This document shows positions 1-5,180 of a stretch of DNA of 10,942 nt, piece by piece. The number at the start of each line of letters is the position of its first letter. Within the stretch, counting starts at the first letter, position 1. The stretch comes from Galactobacter sp. (GTDB lineage: Bacteria > Actinomycetota > Actinomycetes > Actinomycetales > Micrococcaceae): NCBI GenBank assembly GCA_022712075.1, contig JALAHE010000138.1, forward strand, positions 1-10,942, given 5' to 3'. A program made the translations under genes and the position numbers. The notes under the pieces are model-generated. The model saw nothing but the letters and a program-made list of their open reading frames with translations, was not told where the DNA came from and did no database searches.

Positions 1-40
1 ACGGCGGGTGGCCGGCCCCTGCAGGCCGGCCACCCGCCGT
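1..40. terminator. Perfect 17-bp inverted repeat, probable terminator
   Basis: Positions 1-17 are exactly complementary to 24-40, leaving a 6-base loop (CCTGCA). The stem is almost all G and C and lies 20 bases beyond the stop codon of the minus-strand SnoaL-like gene, where a terminator is expected. The window edge hides what follows on the minus strand, so a T-tract can be neither seen nor excluded. Because the hairpin is symmetrical it could also serve a convergent gene outside the window. Confidence 0.65.
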
Positions 41-60
41 CGGGCACTGGAAAGGGGGCG

Positions 61-450
61 TCAGCCCTGCAGGGCCAGCTGCGCCGGGTGGGAATCGCAG
101 ATCTGCTCGAAGGCGACGATCTGCTCGTTCTGCACGGTCCACACGTGCACCGTGCGGACGTTCAGCGGGATCCCGGTGTTCTTGGCGGTGGCGGTGTAGC
201 TGCCGATCATGACCACGGTGTCACCGTCCTCGATGAGGCGCTCCACGCCCACGGAGAAGCCGTTCCAGGCGGCGTCGGTGGGGCCGAAGACGCCGTCGAT
301 GATCTCCTGCGGGCCGTTGTAGACGCCGGCGGTGGGGAAGCCTGCGGCCTCGGTCCACACGATGTTGGGCGCGAAGTCGGCCAACATGCCGGGAAGGTCG
401 CCGGCCTCGGAGGCGGCATAGTGCTTGCGCACCACGTCGATGCTGCTCAT
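61..450 (-). CDS. SnoaL-like / NTF2-fold protein
   Basis: Encodes 129 residues, the usual length for a one-domain SnoaL/NTF2-like protein. The layout fits the fold: an N-terminal helical part (VVRKHYAASEAGDLPGMLAD), then FAPNIVWTEAAGFP near residues 26-39, a G-P-Q-E-I helix near 46-50, and C-terminal strands with GDTVVMIGSY (76-85) and VRTVHVWTVQNEQIVAFEQ (98-116). Such proteins form a cone-shaped pocket and may be isomerases, cyclases, hydrolases or plain binding proteins; the sequence does not say which. The ATG at 450 is chosen because AAGGA lies about 7 bases upstream; the frame stays open to 564, but that extension is low-complexity Arg/Pro/Gly. It is probably its own unit, since hairpins separate it from the membrane-protein gene upstream. 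The family call is good, the function unknown. Confidence 0.85.
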   Translation of the reverse strand: MSSIDVVRKHYAASEAGDLPGMLADFAPNIVWTEAAGFPTAGVYNGPQEIIDGVFGPTDAAWNGFSVGVERLIEDGDTVVMIGSYTATAKNTGIPLNVRTVHVWTVQNEQIVAFEQICDSHPAQLALQG

Positions 451-486
451 GGAGTTCCTTTCGGGAAGGGGCCGTGGGCCCATCGT

Positions 487-518
487 CCCCGGCACGCCGG
501 GGCCCCGCCAAGGGCGGG
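487..518 (-). terminator. Tandem GC hairpins between two minus-strand genes
   Basis: Two adjacent stems occupy the 100-base gap between the Pr6Pr-like gene and the SnoaL-like gene. One is CCCCGG (487-492) pairing with CCGGGG (497-502). The other is CCCGCC (504-509) pairing with GGCGGG (513-518). There is no T-run, which is common for terminators in high-GC actinobacteria. They probably end the membrane-protein transcript; they might instead be part of the leader of the downstream gene. A possible -10 (GACGAT on the minus strand, 482-487) lies just beyond them but is weak. Confidence 0.4.
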
Positions 519-550
519 CGCCGCGGCGGGCGCGGATCTCCTGGGGTGCG

Positions 551-1216
551 TCAGGCGGCGTCAATCCCCGCGGGTTGCGCGCCGGCCCAGCGCCGCGGCC
601 ACGGCGTGCGCAGCCGCGAGCCCCACCAGGCCAGCACGCCGAAGCCGAGCCCCACGAGCAGGATCACGAGGCAGTACAACGCCACGGTGGGGTAGCCGAG
701 GCTCGGGTTGAGGAAGGGGTAGGGAACCCAGCCGTCCGTGGCCCCGCGGAAGAGCACCACGGCGACCCACACGAGCGGGTAGGCGATCACGAGCCAGAGC
801 TTGCGCCAGGGGAGGGCCGGGCGGTCGCGGAAGAGCAGCCAGTCGATCGGCAGGTACAGCGGCGTGACCATGTGCAGGATCGCGTTGGAGACCGGGACCT
901 CCACGCCGCCGGCCGCGCCGAGCGGGGCCAGCAGGATCCCGTAGACCACGCCCACGATCGCGATGTACGCCGTGACGCAGCCGCGCAGGAGGTGGAACCA
1001 CTCCGGTAGGGTGCGCCCGCGCAGCAGCGCCACGGCGGCGCCCGTGAGCACCACGATCGAGAGCAGGTTCGACTGGATAGTGAAGAAGCCGAAGAAGTTG
1101 AACGGGTTGGGCAGCGCGCCGCGCGTGACGGCGGAGACCGCGTAGGTCACCACCACCGCGAAGACGATGAGCGCCACCACGGCGAGGCGGAGGACGGCGA
1201 TGAGACGGGGGGTCAT
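551..1216 (-). CDS. Pr6Pr family six-helix membrane protein
   Basis: Encodes 221 residues with six hydrophobic segments, at about 6-28, 44-65, 78-98, 110-128, 137-156 and 177-198. Recognisable family features are FFTIQSN at 44-50, HMVTPLYLPIDWLLF at 115-129, and WVPYPFLNP (163-171) before the last helix. These match actinobacterial Pr6Pr membrane proteins, which are integral membrane proteins of unknown biochemical role. The frame also offers a GTG two codons earlier (1222). The ATG at 1216 is preferred because a -10 box (TAGCTT, minus strand) ends 7 bases before it, as expected for a leaderless mRNA. The C-terminal tail is short and Arg/Pro/Ala-rich. Neighbours suggest no pathway. The family call is fairly sure, the function open. 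Confidence 0.85.
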   Translation of the reverse strand: MTPRLIAVLRLAVVALIVFAVVVTYAVSAVTRGALPNPFNFFGFFTIQSNLLSIVVLTGAAVALLRGRTLPEWFHLLRGCVTAYIAIVGVVYGILLAPLGAAGGVEVPVSNAILHMVTPLYLPIDWLLFRDRPALPWRKLWLVIAYPLVWVAVVLFRGATDGWVPYPFLNPSLGYPTVALYCLVILLVGLGFGVLAWWGSRLRTPWPRRWAGAQPAGIDAA

Positions 1217-1223
1217 GCTCACG

Positions 1224-1229
1224 AAGCTA
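1224..1229 (-). promoter_or_regulatory. -10 box for a leaderless Pr6Pr-like gene
   Basis: On the minus strand this reads TAGCTT, followed by 7 bases and then the ATG at 1216. Transcription should start about 6-7 bases after a -10 box, so the mRNA would begin at or almost at the start codon. No Shine-Dalgarno sequence precedes the ATG, which supports this reading. I see no clear -35 box. Confidence 0.5.
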
Positions 1230-1252
1230 GCGCCCCCGCCGCCTGGGGGCTA
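1227..1252 (-). terminator. Short hairpin at the deaminase stop codon
   Basis: GCCCCC (1232-1237) pairs with GGGGGC (1245-1250) around a 7-base loop. Beyond it the flanking CTAG at 1227-1230 and CTAG at 1250-1253 can also pair if CG is bulged out. The stem includes the deaminase TAG stop (1250-1252, minus) and runs into the -10 box of the next gene. It may terminate the deaminase transcript, but there is no T-tract and the element is compact, so the call is tentative. Confidence 0.35.
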
Positions 1253-1738
1253 GGGCGTGACGCCGCGACTGGCTGCCTGCAACGCCTTGATCCGCTCCTC
1301 GAACTGCGGCGCGGGGCCGGCAGTGGGCGTGAACGGGGCGACGGCCCCGATGGGGAGCGCCGCCACGGGCGCGGGCGGCAGACCCCAGCCCTCGCACCAC
1401 GCGGAGAGTTGGGCGGAGCTCGAGGCGTAGACGATGCGGCCGAGCCCCACCCACGCGTGGGCGGCCGCGCACATGGGGCAGTGCTCGCCCGAGGTGTAGA
1501 CGACCGCTGCGGCGCGCTCCTGGGAGGAGAGCGCGCGGACGGCCCAGAGCGCGATCGCGAGCTCCGGGTGGCGCGTGTGGTCGCCGTCCTTGACCCGGTT
1601 GCGGTCCTCGAAGAGCACCTCGCCGTCGGCGGAGAGGAGCAGGGAGCCGAAGGGCTCGTCGCCGTCGGCCACGGCCTCCTCGGCCAGCTCCACGCAGCGG
1701 GCCAGGTGGAGCAGGTCGGTCTCGGTGAGCTCGTTCAT
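1250..1738 (-). CDS. Nucleoside/guanine-type deaminase (CDA superfamily)
   Basis: Encodes 162 residues, a normal size for a single cytidine/deoxycytidylate deaminase-fold enzyme. The active-site signature is complete: H57-P-E59 (HPELAIA), where the His binds zinc and the Glu shuttles protons, and C87-P-M-C90 (GEHCPMCAAAHAW), the other zinc ligands. EPFGSLLLSADGEVLFEDRN (28-47) is the usual strand pair before the active site. Such enzymes hydrolytically remove an amino group from guanine, adenosine (free or in tRNA) or related bases. This one looks closer to the guanine/nucleoside deaminase branch than to TadA, but the substrate is not certain. The ATG at 1738 follows a -10-like TAGCGT by 7 bases; GGGGA is also just upstream but too close for a normal ribosome site. 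The gene is divergent from the acetyltransferase gene. Confidence 0.88.
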   Translation of the reverse strand: MNELTETDLLHLARCVELAEEAVADGDEPFGSLLLSADGEVLFEDRNRVKDGDHTRHPELAIALWAVRALSSQERAAAVVYTSGEHCPMCAAAHAWVGLGRIVYASSSAQLSAWCEGWGLPPAPVAALPIGAVAPFTPTAGPAPQFEERIKALQAASRGVTP

Positions 1739-1745
1739 GCTCCCC

Positions 1746-1751
1746 ACGCTA
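1746..1751 (-). promoter_or_regulatory. -10 box for a leaderless deaminase gene
   Basis: On the minus strand this is TAGCGT, 7 bases before the ATG at 1738. The spacing matches that of the Pr6Pr-like gene and fits a transcript starting at the start codon. A GGGGA overlaps the gap but leaves only two bases before ATG, too few for good Shine-Dalgarno pairing. Confidence 0.5.
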
Positions 1752-1806
1752 GGTCCGCGCCGCGCCCCGGGCCAGCCCAGCTGTTCCCCTGCGGGCCGCG
1801 CACCCG

Positions 1807-1812
1807 TAGCGT
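1807..1812 (+). promoter_or_regulatory. Possible -10 box for the acetyltransferase gene
   Basis: TAGCGT here is the same hexamer as the divergent deaminase -10 on the other strand. The shared block is 8 bases: CCACGCTA at 1744-1751 and TAGCGTGG at 1807-1814. A start near 1819 would give a leader of about 70 bases carrying the AAGGAGG ribosome site. No -35 match is visible 16-18 bases upstream. Confidence 0.3.
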
Positions 1813-1887
1813 GGTGCACAGATCGGCCAACGCAGCCCGCTCCCCCCCTCCAGGGCGGCGCCCAGCGGCGGCCCCAAGGAGGCGAAC

Positions 1888-2304
1888 ATGGCGTGGAGCG
1901 TCGGCGCGGGTGAGGTCCCGCGCCTGGATGAGTGCGTTGAGCTCTACGACGCGGTCGGGTGGAGCGCCTACACGCGCGACCCGCAGGCGCTGCAGGCGGC
2001 GCTCGCCGGCTCCACGCGCGTCTACACCGTGCGGGACGGGCGGCGCCTCGTGGCGCTGGCCAGGACGCTGTCCGACGGCGCCTCGGTCACCTTGGTGCAG
2101 GACCTCTTGGTCCATCCAGATTGCCAGCGCGAGGGGCTCGGTTCCCTGCTGCTGGACGCGATCCACGAGGACAGCACCGGGATCCGGCAGCTCGTCCTCA
2201 TGACCGACGACGAGCCGGCCCAGCGCAAGTTCTACGAGAGCAACGGGCTCACCGAGGTGCACGAGCTGCCCCGCCCCGGCCGGGCCTTCGTGCGCTACCT
2301 GTAG
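1888..2304 (+). CDS. GNAT family N-acetyltransferase
   Basis: Encodes 138 residues, typical of a one-domain GNAT enzyme, which transfers an acetyl group from acetyl-CoA to an amine. The central strand VTLVQDLLVHPDCQ (67-80) leads into QREGLGS (80-86), the Q/R-x-x-G-x-G/A pyrophosphate-binding loop for acetyl-CoA. The helix LLLDAIHE follows, and AQRKFYESNGL (111-121) is the usual C-terminal motif with the conserved Tyr. The N-terminal part (DAVGWSAYTRDPQALQAAL) resembles small GNATs with a VGW segment. The start is well supported: AAGGAGG at 1876-1882, 5 bases before ATG. The acceptor cannot be predicted. It appears to be a single-gene unit, divergent from the deaminase gene. Confidence 0.9.
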   Translation: MAWSVGAGEVPRLDECVELYDAVGWSAYTRDPQALQAALAGSTRVYTVRDGRRLVALARTLSDGASVTLVQDLLVHPDCQREGLGSLLLDAIHEDSTGIRQLVLMTDDEPAQRKFYESNGLTEVHELPRPGRAFVRYL

Positions 2305-2362
2305 CCGCGCCGTCGGGCAGGGAACCCGGCGGCCGCCCCGCGGAGGCCCCGCCGCGCTCCGG

Positions 2363-2368
2363 TAGGCT
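2363..2368 (+). promoter_or_regulatory. -10 box for a leaderless small membrane protein gene
   Basis: TAGGCT ends 6 bases before the GTG at 2375 (CAAAGC between). No Shine-Dalgarno sequence lies in the gap, so a leaderless transcript starting at GTG is the natural reading. This fixes the start upstream of the later in-frame ATG. A -35 box is not evident. Confidence 0.55.
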
Positions 2369-2374
2369 CAAAGC

Positions 2375-2626
2375 GTGGCTTTTCAGAATGTTCCCCGCGT
2401 GCCGCTGTGGCAGATCATCGGCATGATCACCCTCGTGATGTTCGTGGGTTCCATCGCCACGGTCTACGGGGCCGGGCGTCCGCCGAGCTCCGCGTTCGAG
2501 CTCATCCTGACCTTCATCCCGCCCGTGGGCGTGGGCATCTGGACGCTCGTGCTGTGGCTGCGCGCGCGGCGCCGGGCCAAGGACGCCGCGGCCGCCGAGG
2601 CCGCCGAGGGGCAGCAGGCCGACTGA
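2375..2626 (+). CDS. Small two-helix membrane protein, unknown function
   Basis: Encodes 83 residues with two hydrophobic segments at about 11-33 (from LWQIIGMITLVMFVG) and 43-62 (from LILTFIPPVGVGIWTLVLWL). A basic stretch (RARRRAK, 63-69) and an acidic Ala-rich tail follow. By the positive-inside rule the C-terminal tail should be cytoplasmic. I do not recognise a named family. The GTG start at 2375 is chosen from the adjoining -10 box; a start at the ATG at 2423 would cut off the first helix. The gene is convergent with the TetR gene, with only 10 bases between the stop codons and no terminator visible in that gap. Confidence 0.8.
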   Translation: MAFQNVPRVPLWQIIGMITLVMFVGSIATVYGAGRPPSSAFELILTFIPPVGVGIWTLVLWLRARRRAKDAAAAEAAEGQQAD

Positions 2627-2636
2627 GCCTGCGCGG

Positions 2637-3317
2637 TTACGCCTGGGCCGCGCGGCGCTCGGCGCCCTCGCGCCTGGCCGAGTCGGTGATGAGCTCCAGC
2701 CCGCGGCGGAAGAGCTCGAGGTCCTGCAGTTCGCCGAGCTGGGTCGCGTAGCGCGCCAGCAGCGGGTGGACCGCCGGATCCGCCGTGGGCACCGTGTCGA
2801 ACCACGGGCCGAGCCGCCCCGTTCCGCCGTTTTCGGTGATGGAGCGCGCCATGCCGGCCGAGCACGCCATCATGTGCTGCGCGAAGAGCGAGTAGTGCTT
2901 CACCACCCCGGCATCATCCAGCCCTGCCTCCTGGAACGCGCGCAGGATGAGCTCCACCGCCGCGCGCTCGCCGGGCCCGTGGGTCGTGGCGACGATGGCC
3001 TCGACGCCCACGGCCGGGTGAGCCGAGAAGAGCTGCACCGTGGCCTCGCCGAGCTGGCGCAGGCGGGTCTCCCACTCGGCCTCGGGCGCGTCGACGCTCT
3101 CCACGGCGCGGGACTCGAGGTGATCGAGCGCTGCCAGAACCAGCTCGTCCTTGTTGCGCACGTGGCGGTAGATCGCCGTGGGGTCGGCGCCGAGGAGCTG
3201 CCCCAGCTCACGCACGGAGAGGGTCGTGACCCCGTCTCGCGCGGTGATCTCCAGGGCCGCCGCGATGATCGTTTCGCGGTCGAGGCGGCCGCGCTTGGCC
3301 GGTGCCGTCGTGCTCAT
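2637..3317 (-). CDS. TetR family transcriptional repressor of the amidohydrolase-transporter operon
   Basis: Encodes 226 residues, within the usual TetR range. The N-terminal DNA-binding domain is clear: RLDRETIIAAALEITARDGV (11-30), then the helix-turn-helix LSVRELGQLLGADPTAIYRH (33-52) and the typical NKDELVLAALDHL (55-67). The rest is a helical ligand-binding and dimerisation domain resembling the TetR_C type (Phe/His-rich, with HYSLFAQHMMA near 141-151). Divergent placement 165 bases from the amidohydrolase, with a palindrome over that gene's -35 box, implies that it represses the operon and perhaps itself and is released by a small ligand. ATG 3317 is chosen as the start. An in-frame ATG at 3341 would add eight residues; neither has an ideal ribosome site (GGGG lies 3 bases from 3317). 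Repressor role and ligand are inference. Confidence 0.9.
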   Translation of the reverse strand: MSTTAPAKRGRLDRETIIAAALEITARDGVTTLSVRELGQLLGADPTAIYRHVRNKDELVLAALDHLESRAVESVDAPEAEWETRLRQLGEATVQLFSAHPAVGVEAIVATTHGPGERAAVELILRAFQEAGLDDAGVVKHYSLFAQHMMACSAGMARSITENGGTGRLGPWFDTVPTADPAVHPLLARYATQLGELQDLELFRRGLELITDSARREGAERRAAQA

Positions 3318-3368
3318 GTTCCCCACTTTCGTTGCCCTCATGGTGCCACGGGCGGCGCCCGTCCCCGG

Positions 3369-3399
3369 CATTGTCATCAATGTAGTCAACACCGTTGAC
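3369..3399. promoter_or_regulatory. Two adjacent palindromes, probable TetR operator
   Basis: GTCAAC-ACC-GTTGAC (3385-3399) is a perfect inverted repeat with 6-base arms. CATTG-TCAT-CAATG (3369-3382) is a second one with 5-base arms, two bases away. The first contains most of the TTGACA -35 box (3395-3400) of the amidohydrolase promoter, so a bound dimer would block RNA polymerase. The second overlaps a possible minus-strand -10 (GACAAT, 3370-3375) for the repressor gene. The local AT-rich content stands out from the surroundings. Binding is inferred from position and symmetry. Confidence 0.6.
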
Positions 3400-3424
3400 A
3401 CAGTGACGCCCCTCACACTACCGT
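3395..3424 (+). promoter_or_regulatory. Promoter of the amidohydrolase-transporter operon
   Basis: A consensus -35 (TTGACA, 3395-3400) is followed by an 18-base spacer and TACCGT (3419-3424), which fits the TANNNT pattern. Transcription would start near 3431, giving a leader of about 50 bases that carries GAGGAA at 3471-3476. It is the only promoter in the window with a full -35 match, as expected for a strong promoter kept off by a repressor. Confidence 0.6.
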
Positions 3425-3482
3425 CGACGCACGAACCCTCCCGCGCGCCCTGGCGGCGCGACACCCACCCGAGGAAGTGCGC

Positions 3483-5180
3483 ATGCCCCACGCAGAGCTG
3501 ATCCTGACCGGAGGACCCGTCTTCACGGGCTCCGGCGAGCCGCTGGCCGACACGGCCGTGCTGGTGAGCGGCGGCCGCATCACCGGCCTCGTTCCCGCCG
3601 CCGAGGCGCCGGAGCACACCGGCCCCGAGACCCGCGTGGTTGACCTCGAGGGAGCGCTGCTCTCCCCGTCCTTCCAGGACGCGCACATGCACCCCATGGG
3701 CGCCGGCGTGGAGATCCTTCAGTGCGATCTCTCCGGGGCGGAGTCCGCCGAGGAGACCCTCGAGCTCATCGCCGCCTACGCGCAGGCCTACCCCGAGCGC
3801 GAGTGGATCGTGGGCGGCGGCTGGTCCATGGAGCACTTCCCCGGTGGCACGCCCACGCGCCAGCTGCTGGACGAGCTGCTGGGCGAGCGCCCTGTCATCC
3901 TCACCAACCGCGACCACCACGGCGCGTGGGCCAGCACCGAGGCCATGCGCCGCGCCGGCGTCGATGCCTCCACGCAGGACCCTGCGGACGGCCGGATCGA
4001 GCGCGAGGCGGACGGCTTCCCGGCCGGCACCTTCCACGAGGGCGCCGAGCACCTCTTCGCCGGTGTGCGCCCCGGCATCAGCGACGACTTCGCGCTCGCC
4101 GGCCTGCACGCCGCCCAGGAGGCACTCCTGGCGCAGGGCATCACCGGCTGGCAGGACGCCTGGGTGGGCGTCGGCATGTCCGGCATCTCCGACATCGACG
4201 CGATCTACCGCCGCGCCGCCGCCGAGGGCAGCCTCAAGGTCCACGTGCGCGGAGCCCTGTGGTGGGAACGCGACCGCGGCATGGAGCAGGTGGAGGAGAT
4301 GATCGAGCGCCGCGCTTCGGCCGCGGCCCTCGCCCCCGCCTACGTCCCCGGCACCGTGAAGATCATGGTGGACGGCGTCGCCGAGAACCACACCGCGGCC
4401 ATGCTCACGCCTTACCACGACCACTCCGGCCACGCGACCGAGAACGCCGGCCTGACCTTCGTGGAGTCGGCGCTGCTGAAGGAGGCCGTCACGGCCCTGG
4501 ACGCCGCCGGTTTCCAGGTCCACTTCCACGCCCTCGGCGACCGCGCCGTGCGCGAGTCGCTCGACGCGCTCGCGGCCGCCCGCGCCGCGAACGGCCCCAG
4601 CGCCAACCGCCACCACCTCGCCCACCTGCAGATGGTGGACGAGGCGGACACGGCCCGCTTTGCCGAGCTCGACGCCGCCGCGAACATCCAGGCGCTGTGG
4701 GCCTGCCACGAGGAGCAGCTCGACGTCCTCACCCTCCCGTTCCTGCGCGACGGCGCGGAGGCGCGCCACTACCCCTTCGGCGAGCTGCGCGACCGCGGCG
4801 CCCGCCTCGTGGCCGGCTCCGATTGGCCCGTCTCCACGGCCGATCCGCTGCAGGCCATGCACATCGCCGTGAACCGCACGGCCCCGGGCCGCGACGACGC
4901 CCCGCTCGGCGGCGAAGCCCAGCGCCTCACGGTCGCCGAGTTCATGGCGGCCTACACCTCCGGCAGCGCGTGGATCAACCACCGCGACGACGAGACCGGC
5001 AGCCTCGCCTCGGGCTACCTCGCCGACCTCGCGGTCATCTCCCCGAACCCCTTCACGCTGCCCGCCGAGGAGCTGCACACGGCGCGCGTCACCTCCACGT
5101 GGATCCAGGGTGAGCGCGTGTACGACGCCGCCCAGGCGGTTTCCAGCGCGGCCGTCACCACCGCGGGCGGTGCGGCATGA
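3483..5180 (+). CDS. Amidohydrolase family 3 (YtcJ/NfdA-like) metal hydrolase
   Basis: Encodes 565 residues, the full length for this family. Family 3 amidohydrolases cleave C-N bonds (N-acyl, N-formyl or related amides) at a metal centre in a TIM barrel; an N-substituted formamide deformylase is one known relative. The metal-site motifs are present in order: H68-x-H70 in DAHMHP, K293 in VKIMVDG, HFHALGDRAVR with H347 and H349, RHHLAH (H377, H378, H381), and the catalytic-type D447 in GSDWPVS. The small beta-domain is split between the N-terminus (LILTGGPVFTG) and the C-terminus (GYLADLAVIS). No signal peptide is seen, so it acts in the cytoplasm. ATG 3483 follows GAGGAA by 6 bases; the GTG at 3477 abuts that site and is unlikely. 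It is the first gene of the operon; its stop overlaps the next start by ATGA. The substrate is unknown. Confidence 0.92.
   Translation: MPHAELILTGGPVFTGSGEPLADTAVLVSGGRITGLVPAAEAPEHTGPETRVVDLEGALLSPSFQDAHMHPMGAGVEILQCDLSGAESAEETLELIAAYAQAYPEREWIVGGGWSMEHFPGGTPTRQLLDELLGERPVILTNRDHHGAWASTEAMRRAGVDASTQDPADGRIEREADGFPAGTFHEGAEHLFAGVRPGISDDFALAGLHAAQEALLAQGITGWQDAWVGVGMSGISDIDAIYRRAAAEGSLKVHVRGALWWERDRGMEQVEEMIERRASAAALAPAYVPGTVKIMVDGVAENHTAAMLTPYHDHSGHATENAGLTFVESALLKEAVTALDAAGFQVHFHALGDRAVRESLDALAAARAANGPSANRHHLAHLQMVDEADTARFAELDAAANIQALWACHEEQLDVLTLPFLRDGAEARHYPFGELRDRGARLVAGSDWPVSTADPLQAMHIAVNRTAPGRDDAPLGGEAQRLTVAEFMAAYTSGSAWINHRDDETGSLASGYLADLAVISPNPFTLPAEELHTARVTSTWIQGERVYDAAQAVSSAAVTTAGGAA

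Noticed and set aside
1739..1819. An N-terminal extension of the deaminase to 1819.
   Set aside because: The added residues are not family-like, and the -10 box at 1746-1751 points to the start at 1738.
1409..2203. A 264-residue plus-strand frame crossing the deaminase, the intergenic region and the acetyltransferase.
   Set aside because: No domain, biased composition, and it overlaps two well-supported genes in other frames.
2305..2362. A possible terminator behind the acetyltransferase gene (CGGCGG and CCGCCG arms).
   Set aside because: Short arms with a long loop and no T-tract; chance pairing in GC-rich DNA.
3403..3416. A small inverted repeat GTGA...TCAC between the -35 and -10 boxes.
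   Set aside because: Four-base arms with a 6-base loop are expected by chance; the two palindromes upstream are better operator candidates.
3318..5078. A long minus-strand open frame continuous with the TetR gene, antisense to the amidohydrolase.
   Set aside because: Its sequence is low-complexity Gly/Arg/Val/Ala with no domain, it mirrors the codon structure of the real gene on the other strand, and it crosses the promoter/operator region. It is a high-GC shadow.
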